Shown: piece by piece, positions 35,789-45,400 of the stretch
How the letters are laid out: the number at the start of each line of letters is the position of its first letter
Position numbering within the stretch: position 1 is the stretch's first letter
Assembly: GCF_001019615.1 (NCBI RefSeq)
Contig: NZ_JNBQ01000011.1
Span: forward strand, 32,223 to 96,222
Reading direction: 5' to 3'
Origin: Cellulosimicrobium funkei
GTDB lineage: Bacteria > Actinomycetota > Actinomycetes > Actinomycetales > Cellulomonadaceae
Length of the DNA stretch: 64,000 nt
Program-made: the position numbers and the translations under genes
The notes under the pieces: model-generated
What the model was told of the DNA's origin: nothing
Seen by the model: only the letters and a program-made list of their open reading frames with translations
The model's database searches: none

Positions 35789-36789
35789 GCGCCGCACCGC
35801 TGCGCACGTCCGCCGCGCAGGACGACGCCTCCCGGGCGGAGGACGCCCCGGCGCCCCGGACGGCCCCCGGTCCGCGCGACGTGCCCGCCAGCCCGCTCCC
35901 CGCGCCGTCGGCCACCGACCGGGTCCGGTCCGGCTGGGCGCGCTGGACGCGCGGGGCGAGCCCGGTCCTCGGCCCCGTCGGCACCACGCTCAAGTACGCG
36001 TCGCTGGTCGCGGCGTGCCTCGTCGCGGTCGTGCCGCTCGTGACGATCTTCATGGCGTCCTTCAAGACGCAGGCCGAGTTCCGCGAGACCGGGCCGCTCG
36101 ACCCGCCGTCGAGCTGGACGAACCTCGACAACTTCGTCACGGCCTTCACTCGCGGGGGCATGCTCCAGGGTTTCGTCAACACGACGATCATCCTCGTGGT
36201 GGCCCTCACCGGGACGATCATCATCGGCACGATGGCCGCCTACGCGATCGACCGCTTCACGTTCCGGGGCCAGCGGCTCGTCGTCGGGGCGTTCCTGCTC
36301 GCGACGCTCGTGCCGGGGGTCACGACGCAGGTGGCGACGTTCCAGATCGTCAGCGGCCTCGGCCTGTTCAACACCCGGTGGGCCGCGATCGTGCTGTTCA
36401 TGGGCACCGACATCATCTCGATCTACATCTTCCTCCAGTTCATGAAGTCGATCCCGCGGTCGCTCGACGAGGCGGCCATGCTCGACGGCGCCAACCGTCT
36501 GACGATCTACGCGCGCATCGTCTTCCCGCTGCTCAAGCCCGCGATCGCGACCGTGATCATCATCAAGGGGATCGCGATCTACAACGAGTTCTACCTGCCC
36601 TGGCTCTACATGCCGAAGCGGGACCTCGGCGTCATCTCGACGTCGCTGTTCCGCTTCAAGGGCCCCTTCGGCGCACAGTGGGAGGTGATCTCCGCCGGGA
36701 CCGTGCTCGTCATCGTCCCGACGCTGGTCGCGTTCCTGCTGCTGCAGCGCTACATCTACAACGGACTGACCTCAGGAGCCACCAAGTGA
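35785..36789 (+). CDS. ABC sugar transporter permease 2 (MalG-like)
   Basis: A 334-residue permease. The first 60 residues are a Pro/Ala-rich cytoplasmic tail, then six membrane helices. The EAA loop is DEAAMLDGANRLTIYARIVFPLLKP, followed by NEFYLPWLYM and a C-terminal RYIYNGLTSGATK, as in CUT1 inner subunits. ATG at 35785 overlaps the permease 1 stop (ATGA) and its own stop overlaps the GTG of the mannosidase (GTGA). No ATPase gene follows; CUT1 importers in actinobacteria often share one MsiK-type ATPase encoded elsewhere. Confidence 0.94.
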   Translation: MSAAPLRTSAAQDDASRAEDAPAPRTAPGPRDVPASPLPAPSATDRVRSGWARWTRGASPVLGPVGTTLKYASLVAACLVAVVPLVTIFMASFKTQAEFRETGPLDPPSSWTNLDNFVTAFTRGGMLQGFVNTTIILVVALTGTIIIGTMAAYAIDRFTFRGQRLVVGAFLLATLVPGVTTQVATFQIVSGLGLFNTRWAAIVLFMGTDIISIYIFLQFMKSIPRSLDEAAMLDGANRLTIYARIVFPLLKPAIATVIIIKGIAIYNEFYLPWLYMPKRDLGVISTSLFRFKGPFGAQWEVISAGTVLVIVPTLVAFLLLQRYIYNGLTSGATK

Positions 36790-39434
36790 CGAGCACGACC
36801 GCCCCGACGCCGACCGCACCCGCCGTGCCGGCGACCGACCCCGCGCGCCTCGTCCGGCGTGAGCTCCACGCGGGCTGGACGGCGCGCGCCGTCGCGGGGC
36901 CCGTCCCCGCGCACGTCGCCGGCGTGGAGGTCCCGGCCACGGTCCCCGGCAGCGCCCACACCGACCTGCTCGCGGCGGGGCTGATCCCCGACCCCTACCT
37001 CGACGACCACGAGAACCTCGTCGCCTGGGTGGGGCGCTGCGACTGGGAGTACCGGACGACGTTCGCGTGGTCCGCGTCCGACGCACCCGGCCTGGACCGG
37101 CACGACCTCGCCTTCGACGGGCTCGACACGGTCGCGACGGTGTCGCTCAACGGCACGCGCGTCCTGAGCGCGCGCAACCAGTTCCGCACGTTCCGCGTCG
37201 CCGTGGCGGACCTGCTGCGCGAGGGCGAGAACGAGCTCGTCGTGCGGTTCGCGTCCCCCGTGCGCTACGCCGACCGCGAGTCCCTCGCGCTCGGCTACCG
37301 CCCGCAGGTCAACAAGCACCCGTACAACGCGATCCGCAAGTCCGCGTGCAGCTTCGGGTGGGACTGGGGGATCGACGCGCCGTCGGTCGGGCTGTGGAAG
37401 CCGGTGCGCCTCGAGTCGTGGTCCACGGCGCGGGTCGCGTCCGTGCGCCCGCTCGTCTCGGTGGACCTGCCCGACGACGCGTCCTCCCGGGCGGGTCACC
37501 TCGCGACGGCGCCGGGCCGGGTCGCGGTGCACGTCGACGTCGAGCGCGCGCCGCTCGACCCGGACGCCCCCGGTCCCGGCAGCGACGGTCCGCTCGCCGT
37601 GCGCGTCGCGCTGCGGGGTCCCTCCGGCCGCCACGACGCCGAGGTGGCGCTCCCCGCGGGCGCGACGACCGCCGTCGTGCCGGTGGACGTCCCGGACGCG
37701 GCGCTGTGGTGGCCGCGCGGGTACGGGGAGCAGCCGTTGTACGACGTCGAGGTGACGCTCGCCGCGGGCGACGGTGCGCTCGACGGGTGGGCCGGGCGCA
37801 CGGGGTTCCGCGACGCGCGGCTCGACCTCACGCCGGACGCGCACGGGACGTCGTTCACGGTCGTGGTCAACGGACGTGCGGTGTGGGTCAAGGGTGCGAA
37901 CTGGATCCCCGACGACGTGTTCGTGCACCGGGTGACGCGCGAGCGCTACGCCGCGCGGCTCGACCAGGCGGAGCTCGCGAACATGAACCTCCTGCGCGTG
38001 TGGGGCGGCGGGATCTACGAGGCCGACGACTTCTACGACCTGTGCGACGAGCGCGGCATCCTCACGTGGCAGGACTTCGCGTTCGCGTGCGCCGCGTACT
38101 CCGAGGACGAGCCCCTCCGGTCGGAGGTCGAGGCCGAGGCGCGCGACAACGTCACGCGCCTGGCCCCGCACCCGAGCCTCGTCGTGTGGAACGGGAGCAA
38201 CGAGAACATCTGGGGCTTCGGCGCGTGGGGCTGGGAGCTGCGGCTCGAGGACAAGTCGTGGGGCCTGGGCTACTACACCGAGCTGCTCCCGGGCGTGCTC
38301 GACGAGCTCGACGGCACCCGCCCGTACACGCCGTCGAGCCCGTGGTCGGGGAGCCTCGAGGTGCACCCGAACGACCCCGACCACGGCTCGATGCACTCGT
38401 GGGAGCTGTGGAACCGGCAGGACTGGCCGCGCTACCGCGACGACGTGCCGCGCTTCATGGCGGAGTTCGGCTGGCAGGGCCCGCCCACGTGGTCGACGCT
38501 CACGCGCGCGATCAGCGACGACCCGCTCACGCCCGAGTCGCCCGGCATGCTCGTGCACCAGAAGGCCGCGCAGGGCAACGACAAGCTCACCGACGGCCTC
38601 GTGCGGCACGTGCCGCTGCCGGACGACATGGAGGACTGGCACTGGGCGATGTCCTGGAACCAGGCGGTCGCCGTGCAGGTCGCGGTCGAGCACCTGCGCT
38701 CGTGGGCGCCGCGCACGATGGGCTCCGTGTTGTGGCAGCTCAACGACTGCTGGCCCGTGACGTCCTGGGCCGCGGTGGACGGCGACGGGCGCGCCAAGCC
38801 GCTCCTGCACGCCCTCGCGCACGCGCATGCCGACCGCCTCCTCACCGTCCAGCCGCGGTCGGCGGACGGCGGCGTCCCGGCCGGCGACGAGACCGACCGG
38901 CTCGTCGTGGTCGTGGCCAACGACACGGACGAGACGTGGTCGGGCGACGTCGTGGTGCGACGCCTGTCGTTCGACGGCACGGAACGGCGGGTGACGTCGG
39001 TCCCGGCCCGGGTCGACGCGCGCGGGACGACCAGCATCGAGGTGCCGCGCGACGTCGCGACGCCCGACGACGCGGCGGCCGAGCTGCTCGTCGCGACGCT
39101 CGGCGGAGCTCGCGCGCTGTGGTGGTTCGCCGAGCCGCGCGACGCGTCGCTCACGCCACCGCGCCTCGTCACCGAGGTGCACCGCGAGCCCGCCGGGTGG
39201 GCCGTGCGGGTGACGGCGGAGAACCTCGTGCGCGACGTCGCGCTCCTGGCCGACAAGCTCCACCCGGGTCTGCGCGCGGACGACATGCTCGTCACGCTCC
39301 TGCCCGGCGAGTCCGTGACGTTCCACGTCACCGGGCCCGACGCGGCGCTCGCAGGCGTCGAGCCCGGGGCCCTCGTCGCCCCGCGCGTGCTGCGCTCGAC
39401 GAACCAGCTCGTCACCGGTCGCGGTCGGCGCTGA
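36786..39434 (+). CDS. GH2 beta-mannosidase
   Basis: An 882-residue cytoplasmic exo-enzyme that releases mannose from the non-reducing end of beta-mannooligosaccharides. The N-terminal jelly-roll has TVPGSAHTDLLAAGLIPDPYL and WVGRCDWEYRTTF; then GWDWGID and WWPRGYGEQPLYDV, all typical of GH2 beta-mannosidases. The catalytic barrel holds VWNGSNENIWGFG (acid/base Glu473) and FMAEFGWQGPP (nucleophile Glu560). No signal peptide is visible, so it works on imported sugars. GTG at 36786 overlaps the permease stop as GTGA and has CAGGAG upstream. It is the last gene of the uptake operon, ended by a hairpin at 39444. Confidence 0.95.
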   Translation: MTSTTAPTPTAPAVPATDPARLVRRELHAGWTARAVAGPVPAHVAGVEVPATVPGSAHTDLLAAGLIPDPYLDDHENLVAWVGRCDWEYRTTFAWSASDAPGLDRHDLAFDGLDTVATVSLNGTRVLSARNQFRTFRVAVADLLREGENELVVRFASPVRYADRESLALGYRPQVNKHPYNAIRKSACSFGWDWGIDAPSVGLWKPVRLESWSTARVASVRPLVSVDLPDDASSRAGHLATAPGRVAVHVDVERAPLDPDAPGPGSDGPLAVRVALRGPSGRHDAEVALPAGATTAVVPVDVPDAALWWPRGYGEQPLYDVEVTLAAGDGALDGWAGRTGFRDARLDLTPDAHGTSFTVVVNGRAVWVKGANWIPDDVFVHRVTRERYAARLDQAELANMNLLRVWGGGIYEADDFYDLCDERGILTWQDFAFACAAYSEDEPLRSEVEAEARDNVTRLAPHPSLVVWNGSNENIWGFGAWGWELRLEDKSWGLGYYTELLPGVLDELDGTRPYTPSSPWSGSLEVHPNDPDHGSMHSWELWNRQDWPRYRDDVPRFMAEFGWQGPPTWSTLTRAISDDPLTPESPGMLVHQKAAQGNDKLTDGLVRHVPLPDDMEDWHWAMSWNQAVAVQVAVEHLRSWAPRTMGSVLWQLNDCWPVTSWAAVDGDGRAKPLLHALAHAHADRLLTVQPRSADGGVPAGDETDRLVVVVANDTDETWSGDVVVRRLSFDGTERRVTSVPARVDARGTTSIEVPRDVATPDDAAAELLVATLGGARALWWFAEPRDASLTPPRLVTEVHREPAGWAVRVTAENLVRDVALLADKLHPGLRADDMLVTLLPGESVTFHVTGPDAALAGVEPGALVAPRVLRSTNQLVTGRGRR

Positions 39435-39443
39435 CCCGTGTCC

Positions 39444-39482
39444 GGAGGGAGGGACCCGGCGACCGACCGGGTTCCTCCCTCC
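39444..39482 (+). terminator. Terminator hairpin after the beta-mannosidase gene
   Basis: A 16-bp stem (GGAGGGAGGGACCCGG paired with CCGGGTTCCTCCCTCC, one G-T pair) and a seven-base loop. It lies between convergent genes and can serve both the mannosidase and the maltokinase. Confidence 0.85.
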
Positions 39483-39494
39483 AGGGCTCCCGGG

Positions 39495-41048
39495 TCAGGC
39501 GTTGCCCGCGAGCAGGCGGTCCACGGCGGCGAGGGGGATGGGCTCCCAGTCCGGGCGGTTGCGCGACTCGTACACGACCTCGTAGAGCGCCTTGTCGAGC
39601 GTGAGCGCCCGCACGAGCGCCTCGGACGTCGCGCGGTCGACGCCGGCCGTGTCGGCCCGGTCGTACGCGTCGAGGAACGCGGTGCGTGCCTGGACGGCCC
39701 ACGCGGCGTCGCGCGCGCGCCCGACGGCGGCCGCGTAGTCGAACGACCGCACGATCCCGGCGACGTCGCGCAGCGCGAGGTCCGGGCGTGTGCGTTCCGC
39801 GACGGGCCGCAGGGGCTCGCCCTCGAAGTCGAGCACCTTCCAGCCGAACCGGCGTGCGTGCAGCACCTGGCCGAGGTGCAGGTCGCCGTGGACGGTCTGG
39901 AGCCGGGGGAGCGCGTCGGGGACGCGCGTGACGTTCGCGAGCCGCGCGGACGTCCGGTCCCAGAACGCGGCGACGTCCGCCGCGCGCCGTCCGAGCGCGC
40001 TGGAGGACGCGACGGCCTCGTCCGCGCGCCGTCGCAGGTCCGCGACGAGCCAGCGCGCGTCGACGGGCGAGCCGACGCCGAACGCGCTGCGGAGCGCGCC
40101 GTGCAGGTCGGCGAGGACGCGCCCCAGGTCGGCCGCGAGGTCGGCGAACGAGGCGTCCTGCCCCGCGTAGGAGCAGGCGAGGTCGAACCCGTCGCGCGCG
40201 CCCTCGACGAACTCGCTGAGGATCGCCAGGTGCGCGGAGCGGGTCGCCGCCGGACCCGCGCCGGTGCCCGACGGCGGCGCCCCGCCCCCCGCGGTCGGCT
40301 CTCCCGGTCGGTGGTCCGCGCCCGGGTCGACGGCGGCCGGGTCGTCCGCCGCGTCCCACGTCACCTCGAGCCACGCGAGCGGCCGGGGAACCCCGGCCCA
40401 GCCCTGGGCCGCCAGCGCGCGGGGGATGGTGACGTCGGGGTTGGGTCCGATCGCGATGGCGCGCAGGACCTTGAGCATGCTCCCGCCGGCGACCCGCGGC
40501 AGCAGCACCGAGCTGTTCGACTGCTCGACGCTCAGCGCGCGTCCACCGGTGAGGTCGGTGTCGGCGTCGGGGCCTCCGCCGCGGGGACTCGCCCCGTCCG
40601 GTGCCGTGCCCGGGTTCTCCCACTCCGCCACGGCCAGGAGGGCCGCCCAGCACGCGGGGTGCGCGGCGCCGTCGTGCACGACCCACCCGCCGTCGTCGGC
40701 GCCGCCCGGGGGGAGCGTCCCGATCGGCGCCGCGCCGCCCGGCGTCGTGTCGCCCAGGGCTGGGTCGCCCGGCGGGGTCACCGGCTCGAGCACGAGGGGC
40801 ACCTGCACGACGAGGTCCACGCCGTCGCCGACGAGCCGCAGCAGGTGGAGCTCGACGCGCGTCCCCGACCACGCGTCGTCGGGCGGTCCGGGCGTCGCGG
40901 CGGACGCCGGGACGTCGAGGGCGAAAGACAGCCACGGCACGTGGCGCACGGCGACTCCCTTGACGGGGTACCACCGCCGCGCGGGCAGCCAGGCGTCCAG
41001 GAGCTCCATGAGCTCCGCCGAGGGCGGGTCCGTCCGCCGTACCGTCAC
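39495..41048 (-). CDS. mak: Maltokinase Mak (Pep2-like)
   Basis: A 517-residue kinase that makes maltose-1-phosphate from maltose and ATP, the donor for GlgE. The N-terminal cap has LMELLDAWLPARRWYPVKG. The kinase part has SVEQSNSSVLL, LQTVHGDLHLGQVL (catalytic HGD) and WKVLDFEGEP (metal site), as in mycobacterial maltokinase. Two low-complexity Pro/Gly/Ala insertions (about residues 100-140 and 245-285) make it longer than relatives. I chose GTG at 41048 because GGGAGG lies six bases upstream and the cap domain begins there; an ATG at 41078 would add ten residues. It lies downstream of treS in the same direction with a 285-bp gap. Confidence 0.92.
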   Translation of the reverse strand: MTVRRTDPPSAELMELLDAWLPARRWYPVKGVAVRHVPWLSFALDVPASAATPGPPDDAWSGTRVELHLLRLVGDGVDLVVQVPLVLEPVTPPGDPALGDTTPGGAAPIGTLPPGGADDGGWVVHDGAAHPACWAALLAVAEWENPGTAPDGASPRGGGPDADTDLTGGRALSVEQSNSSVLLPRVAGGSMLKVLRAIAIGPNPDVTIPRALAAQGWAGVPRPLAWLEVTWDAADDPAAVDPGADHRPGEPTAGGGAPPSGTGAGPAATRSAHLAILSEFVEGARDGFDLACSYAGQDASFADLAADLGRVLADLHGALRSAFGVGSPVDARWLVADLRRRADEAVASSSALGRRAADVAAFWDRTSARLANVTRVPDALPRLQTVHGDLHLGQVLHARRFGWKVLDFEGEPLRPVAERTRPDLALRDVAGIVRSFDYAAAVGRARDAAWAVQARTAFLDAYDRADTAGVDRATSEALVRALTLDKALYEVVYESRNRPDWEPIPLAAVDRLLAGNA

Positions 41049-41174
41049 ACGTGCCTCCCGGGTCCAGGTCGCCTCCATGCCATCACGCGAGCGCCTCGCC
41101 CGCCGCACGAGGCGCTGTGGGTGGTGGCGCGCACACTGTCCGGACACGCCCACGGGCGCTGAGGAGGGATACCG

Positions 41175-41324
41175 ATGGACTGTCCGCACCCGGCCGTCAC
41201 GCTCACGGAGGAGCCGGTGCGACTGAGCCACTGCGTCTCGGTCGTGCACTGGTTCACGTGCGACGCGTGCGGGGAGCGCGCCGCGGTGGTCACCCGGACG
41301 GAGATGTTCCTGGACCGAGGGTGA
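41175..41324 (+). CDS. Small 49-residue cysteine-containing protein, antisense between treS and mak
   Basis: A short gene with ATG at 41175, a good ribosome-binding site GAGGAGG (41161-41167) and TGA at 41322. The protein starts MDCPHPAVTLTEEPVRLSHC and contains a further WFTCDACGER, so a CxxC plus two upstream Cys/His groups could bind zinc. Its codon use has the strong G/C third positions of real genes here. It lies on the opposite strand in the treS-mak gap, nine bases before the treS stop. It is too short for most gene finders. I recognise no function; small zinc-ribbon-like proteins of this kind are common in actinobacteria. Confidence 0.72.
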   Translation: MDCPHPAVTLTEEPVRLSHCVSVVHWFTCDACGERAAVVTRTEMFLDRG

Positions 41325-41333
41325 GCCGCACGG

Positions 41334-43139
41334 TCAGGCGGGGTCGCTCACCACGAGCCAGTAGAAGTCGCGCGACCCCCACGTCATGACGACACGCTCG
41401 TCGTCGTCGACGGCGGGGAAGTGGGCCCCGCCGAACACGTCGGTGAGCGTCGCGCCGGCGTGCCCGGGCAGGTGCACCGAGGCCGAGCGCGCGGTCGCGG
41501 ACAGGTTCGCGACGCACAGGATCGTCTCGGTGTCGGTGCGGCGCAGGAACGCGAGGATCGACTCGTTGTCGCACTCGAGCGCGACGAAGTCGCCCGTGCC
41601 GAACGCCTTGTGGCGGCGCCGGACCTTGAGCATCCCGTGCACCCAGTGCAGCAGGGACGTCGACTGCTCGAGCTGCGACTCGACGTTGACGTAGCCGTAG
41701 TGGTGCACGAGCGACTGCACGAGCGGCAGGTACACCTTGCCGGGGTCGGCGGTCGAGAACCCGGCGTTGCGGTCGGGCGTCCACTGCATGGGGGTGCGCA
41801 CCGAGTCGCGGTCGGGCAGCCAGATGTTGTCGCCCATCCCGATCTCGTCGCCGTAGTAGAGGCACGGGCTGCCCGGGAGGGAGAGCAGGAGCGCGTGCGC
41901 GAGCTCGACCTCCTTGCGCGAGTTGTCGAGCAGGGGCGCGAGCCGACGGCGGATGCCGACGTTCGCGCGCATGCGCGGGTCGGGCGCGTACCACCCGTAC
42001 ATGGACGCGCGCTCCTCGGTGGAGACCATCTCGAGCGTGAGCTCGTCGTGGTTGCGCAGGAACGTGCTCCACTGGGCGCCGGGCGGGATGTCGGGCGTGT
42101 CGGCGAGGATCTCGAGGACCTGGTTCGCGCGCTGGTCACGGATCGCGTAGTAGATGCGGGGCATCACGGGGAAGTGGAAGCACATGTGGCACTCGGGCTC
42201 GTCCTCGGTGCCGAAGTAGTCCACGACCTCGCGCGGCCACTGGTTCGCCTCGGCGAGCAGGATGCGCCCCGGGAACTCGGCGTCGACCATGCGCCGCACG
42301 CGCCGCAGGAACTCGTGCGTCTGCGGCAGGTTCTCGCAGTTGGTGCCCTCGGCCTCGTAGAGGTAGGGCACCGCGTCGAGCCGGAACCCGTCGACGCCCA
42401 TCTGCAGCCAGAACCGCGCGACGTCGAGCATCGCGTCGGCGACGCGCGGGTTCTCGAAGTTGAGGTCGGGCTGGTGGGAGAAGAACCGGTGCCAGAAGAA
42501 CTGGCGCCGCACGGGGTCGAACGTCCAGTTGGACGTCTCGGTGTCGACGAAGATGATGCGCGCGTCCTGGTAGCGCGTGTCGTCGTCGCTCCACACGTAG
42601 AAGTCGCCGTACGGGCCCTCGGGGTCGGCGCGCGACGCCTGGAACCACGGGTGCTGGTCGCTCGTGTGGTTCATGACGAGGTCGATGACGACGCGCATGC
42701 CGCGCGCGTGCGCCTCGCTCACGAGCTCCGCGAAGTCGGACGTCGAGCCGTACTGCGGGGCGATCGCGGTGTAGTCGGAGACGTCGTAGCCGCCGTCGCG
42801 CAGGGGCGACGGGTAGAACGGCGGCAGCCACAGCGCGTCGATGCCGAGCCACTGGAGGTAGTCGAGGCGGTCGATGAGGCCCCGCAGGTCGCCCGTCCCG
42901 CTGCCGTCGGAGTCGGAGAACGCGCGGACGATCACCTCGTAGAAGACCGCGGTGCGGTACCAGTCCGGGTCGTCGGACAGGCCGGGGCGCGCGTCGACGG
43001 GCGCGGCCGGCTGGCGGCGCGGCGGGAGCGCCGCGACGGGGACCGGCGCGGTGATGGGCGGCACGGGGGCGGGGCCGGCAGCCGGCCCCCGGACGGGGTT
43101 CGGGATCTGGACCGGACGAGCGTCGCGGGGGAACGTCAT
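41334..43139 (-). CDS. treS: Trehalose synthase (maltose alpha-D-glucosyltransferase) TreS
   Basis: A 601-residue GH13_16 enzyme that interconverts maltose and trehalose. The catalytic set is visible: [11 protein letters not shown] (nucleophile Asp255), ILLAEANQW (Glu297) and [12 protein letters not shown] (Asp). The early [24 protein letters not shown] is the usual TreS block. The first 45 residues are a Pro-rich tail. There is no fused kinase domain, unlike TreS-Mak fusions. ATG at 43139 overlaps the glgE stop (ATGA), so the two are coupled. With GlgE and Mak it channels trehalose to maltose, maltose-1-phosphate and glucan. Confidence 0.96.
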   Translation of the reverse strand: MTFPRDARPVQIPNPVRGPAAGPAPVPPITAPVPVAALPPRRQPAAPVDARPGLSDDPDWYRTAVFYEVIVRAFSDSDGSGTGDLRGLIDRLDYLQWLGIDALWLPPFYPSPLRDGGYDVSDYTAIAPQYGSTSDFAELVSEAHARGMRVVIDLVMNHTSDQHPWFQASRADPEGPYGDFYVWSDDDTRYQDARIIFVDTETSNWTFDPVRRQFFWHRFFSHQPDLNFENPRVADAMLDVARFWLQMGVDGFRLDAVPYLYEAEGTNCENLPQTHEFLRRVRRMVDAEFPGRILLAEANQWPREVVDYFGTEDEPECHMCFHFPVMPRIYYAIRDQRANQVLEILADTPDIPPGAQWSTFLRNHDELTLEMVSTEERASMYGWYAPDPRMRANVGIRRRLAPLLDNSRKEVELAHALLLSLPGSPCLYYGDEIGMGDNIWLPDRDSVRTPMQWTPDRNAGFSTADPGKVYLPLVQSLVHHYGYVNVESQLEQSTSLLHWVHGMLKVRRRHKAFGTGDFVALECDNESILAFLRRTDTETILCVANLSATARSASVHLPGHAGATLTDVFGGAHFPAVDDDERVVMTWGSRDFYWLVVSDPA

Positions 43140-45229
43140 GCGGGCCTCACGTGCACGACGTGCGCGACCTGGCGCATCGGCTCGAGCCGCACGTACACGT
43201 CCTGTCCCCAGCCGTAGCTCTCTCCGGACAGCTCGTCGTGCGCGACGAACGACGGCGCCCAGGGGTCGTGGCCGTCCGGGAGCGCCGGGAGGCCGAGGGC
43301 CTCGAGGTCGAGGTGCACGTTCGACTCCTGCGGAGAGTGGGGGTCGAGGTTCACGACGACGACGACGGTGTCCGCCTCGCCGGTCGGGGAGTGCTCGGCG
43401 GGCAGGTGCCGCGAGAACGCGAGCACCTGGTCGTTCGTCGTCGGGTGGACGGTGAGGTTGCGGAGCTGGCGGAGCGCCGGGTGGTCACGCCGGACCTCGT
43501 TGAGGCGCGTGAGCAGCGTCGAGATGCCGATCTCCTCGGCGAGCGCCCAGTCGCGCGGCTTGTACTCGTACTTCTCGTTGTCGATCTGCTCCTCGACGCC
43601 CGGCCGCGGGACGTTCTCGACGAGCTCGTACCCCGAGTAGATCCCCCAGGTCGGCGACCCGGTCGCGGCGAGCACCGCGCGCACCGCGAACCCGGCCACC
43701 CCGCCGTGCTGGAGGTACGGCGGGAGGATGTCGTGCGTCGTCGGCCAGAAGCTCGGCCGCATGTACGCCCCGGCCTCGCCCGAGACCTCCTCGAGGTACT
43801 CGGCGAGCTCGTCGCGGGTGTTGCGCCACGTGAAGTACGTGTACGACTGGTGGAACCCGATGCGCGCGAGCGTGTGCATCATCGCGGGCTTGGTGAACGC
43901 CTCGGAGAGGAACACCACCTCGGGGTTCGTCGCGCGCACCTCGGCGAGCAACCATTCCCAGAAGTCGAGCGGCTTGGTGTGCGGGTTGTCGACGCGGAAC
44001 GCCGTGACGCCCCGGTCGATCCACACGCGGACCACGCGCAGGACCTCGGCGTAGATGCCCTCGGGGTCGTTGTCGAAGTTGAGCGGGTAGATGTCCTGGT
44101 ACTTCTTGGGCGGGTTCTCGGCGTACGCGATCGAGCCGTCGACGCGGGTCGTGAACCACTCGGGGTGCTCGGCGACCCACGGGTGGTCGGGCGAGCACTG
44201 GAGCGCGAGGTCGATCGCGACCTCGAGCCCGTGGCGCCGGGCCTCCTTGACGAACGCGCGGAACGTGCGGTCGCTGCCGAGCTCGGGGTGGATCGCGTCG
44301 TGGCCGCCGTCCTTCGAGCCGATCGCGTACGGGCTGCCCGGGTCGCCCGGGAGCGCGGTGAGGGAGTTGTTGCGGCCCTTGCGGTGGGTCGTGCCGATGG
44401 GGTGGACGGGCGTGAGGTAGACGACGTCGAAGCCCATCGCGGCGATCGCCGGCAGGCGGCGGGCAGCGGCGGTGAACGTGCCCGAGCGCCAGCGACCGTC
44501 CTTGAGCCGCCGCGCGCCCTCGGAGCGCGGGAACATCTCGTACCACGCGCCCGCGAGCGCCAGCGGGCGCTCCACGCGCAGGGCGTACGTGGCCGACGCC
44601 GTCACGTGGTCGCGCAGGGGCGCGCGACGCAGGACGTCGCGCACCTCGGGCGACGTCGCGGCGGCGAGCCGGGCCTGCGCGGGCCGGCTCGCGTCGGCGA
44701 GCGCGGCGGCCGCGTCGGCGAGCGTGCGCGCGTCCTCGGGGGAGCGGGCTCCCGGGGTGCCGTCCGCGCCCGGCAGGGGGACGGCGTCGGCCAGGACGCG
44801 CTCGAAGAGCCGGACGCCCTCGGCGAGCATGAGGTCGACGTCGACGCCCGCCTCGATCTTGATCGTCGCGTCGTGGGACCACGTGCCGTACGGGTCGCTC
44901 CACGCCTCGACGCGCAGCGACCAGTCACCGACCGCGTCGGGGTGCAGCGTGGCGCGGAACCGGTCGAGGCCGGGCGCGACGTCGACCATCGGCGCGGTGC
45001 GCTCGGTCCCGTCGGGGGCGACGAGGACGGCGGTCGCCGCGACGGCGTCGTGCCCCTCGCGGAACACGGTCGCCTCGACCGGCACCATCTCGCCGACGAC
45101 CGCCTTCGCGGGCCACCGGCCGCCCTCGACGACGGGCGAGACGTCCAGCACGGGGATGCGGCCGATCGGGGCGGCGGGGGCGGGGGCGGGCGAGCGGTGC
45201 GGCGCGCGGGCCGGAGGGGTCGTCGTCAC
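43136..45229 (-). CDS. glgE: Alpha-1,4-glucan:maltose-1-phosphate maltosyltransferase GlgE
   Basis: A 697-residue GH13_3 enzyme that extends alpha-1,4-glucan with maltose from maltose-1-phosphate. It has an N-terminal beta domain, [49 protein letters not shown] (nucleophile Asp) and FLSEAFTKP (acid/base Glu), all specific to GlgE. The ending has the GlgE-like HHSPQE-type segment [14 protein letters not shown]. Start choice: GTG at 45229 begins the chain just after TACGTT, which fits a leaderless message; GTG at 45235 is possible. It is the first gene of glgE-treS-mak and divergent from glgP. Confidence 0.95.
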   Translation of the reverse strand: MTTTPPARAPHRSPAPAPAAPIGRIPVLDVSPVVEGGRWPAKAVVGEMVPVEATVFREGHDAVAATAVLVAPDGTERTAPMVDVAPGLDRFRATLHPDAVGDWSLRVEAWSDPYGTWSHDATIKIEAGVDVDLMLAEGVRLFERVLADAVPLPGADGTPGARSPEDARTLADAAAALADASRPAQARLAAATSPEVRDVLRRAPLRDHVTASATYALRVERPLALAGAWYEMFPRSEGARRLKDGRWRSGTFTAAARRLPAIAAMGFDVVYLTPVHPIGTTHRKGRNNSLTALPGDPGSPYAIGSKDGGHDAIHPELGSDRTFRAFVKEARRHGLEVAIDLALQCSPDHPWVAEHPEWFTTRVDGSIAYAENPPKKYQDIYPLNFDNDPEGIYAEVLRVVRVWIDRGVTAFRVDNPHTKPLDFWEWLLAEVRATNPEVVFLSEAFTKPAMMHTLARIGFHQSYTYFTWRNTRDELAEYLEEVSGEAGAYMRPSFWPTTHDILPPYLQHGGVAGFAVRAVLAATGSPTWGIYSGYELVENVPRPGVEEQIDNEKYEYKPRDWALAEEIGISTLLTRLNEVRRDHPALRQLRNLTVHPTTNDQVLAFSRHLPAEHSPTGEADTVVVVVNLDPHSPQESNVHLDLEALGLPALPDGHDPWAPSFVAHDELSGESYGWGQDVYVRLEPMRQVAHVVHVRPA

Positions 45230-45400
45230 ACGCACAACGTATCGAGGCCCCCGGGGCCCAGGCACCTGGGAGCGGGGGTCGGCGCGTCGCACGTCCGTGC
45301 GCGCAGGCGGCGCGCACCCGGGTGAAAGTTCATGCAAGCGTTACGTGCGGGTGACAGCGCGAGGGTGTGCAGCGGCCCGCGCCCCCGTAGTCTCGTCCCC
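45230..45400. promoter_or_regulatory. Divergent glgE/glgP promoter region
   Basis: 171 bp between two genes that both seem to start near a -10 box. For glgP, TAGTCT lies at 45388-45393, seven bases before its GTG. In the middle, GTGAAAGTTCATGCAAGCGTTACG (45322-45345, here described by its ends) contains loose half-sites such as CAAGCGTT that recall LacI/MalR-type operators, but symmetry is poor. Confidence 0.45.
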
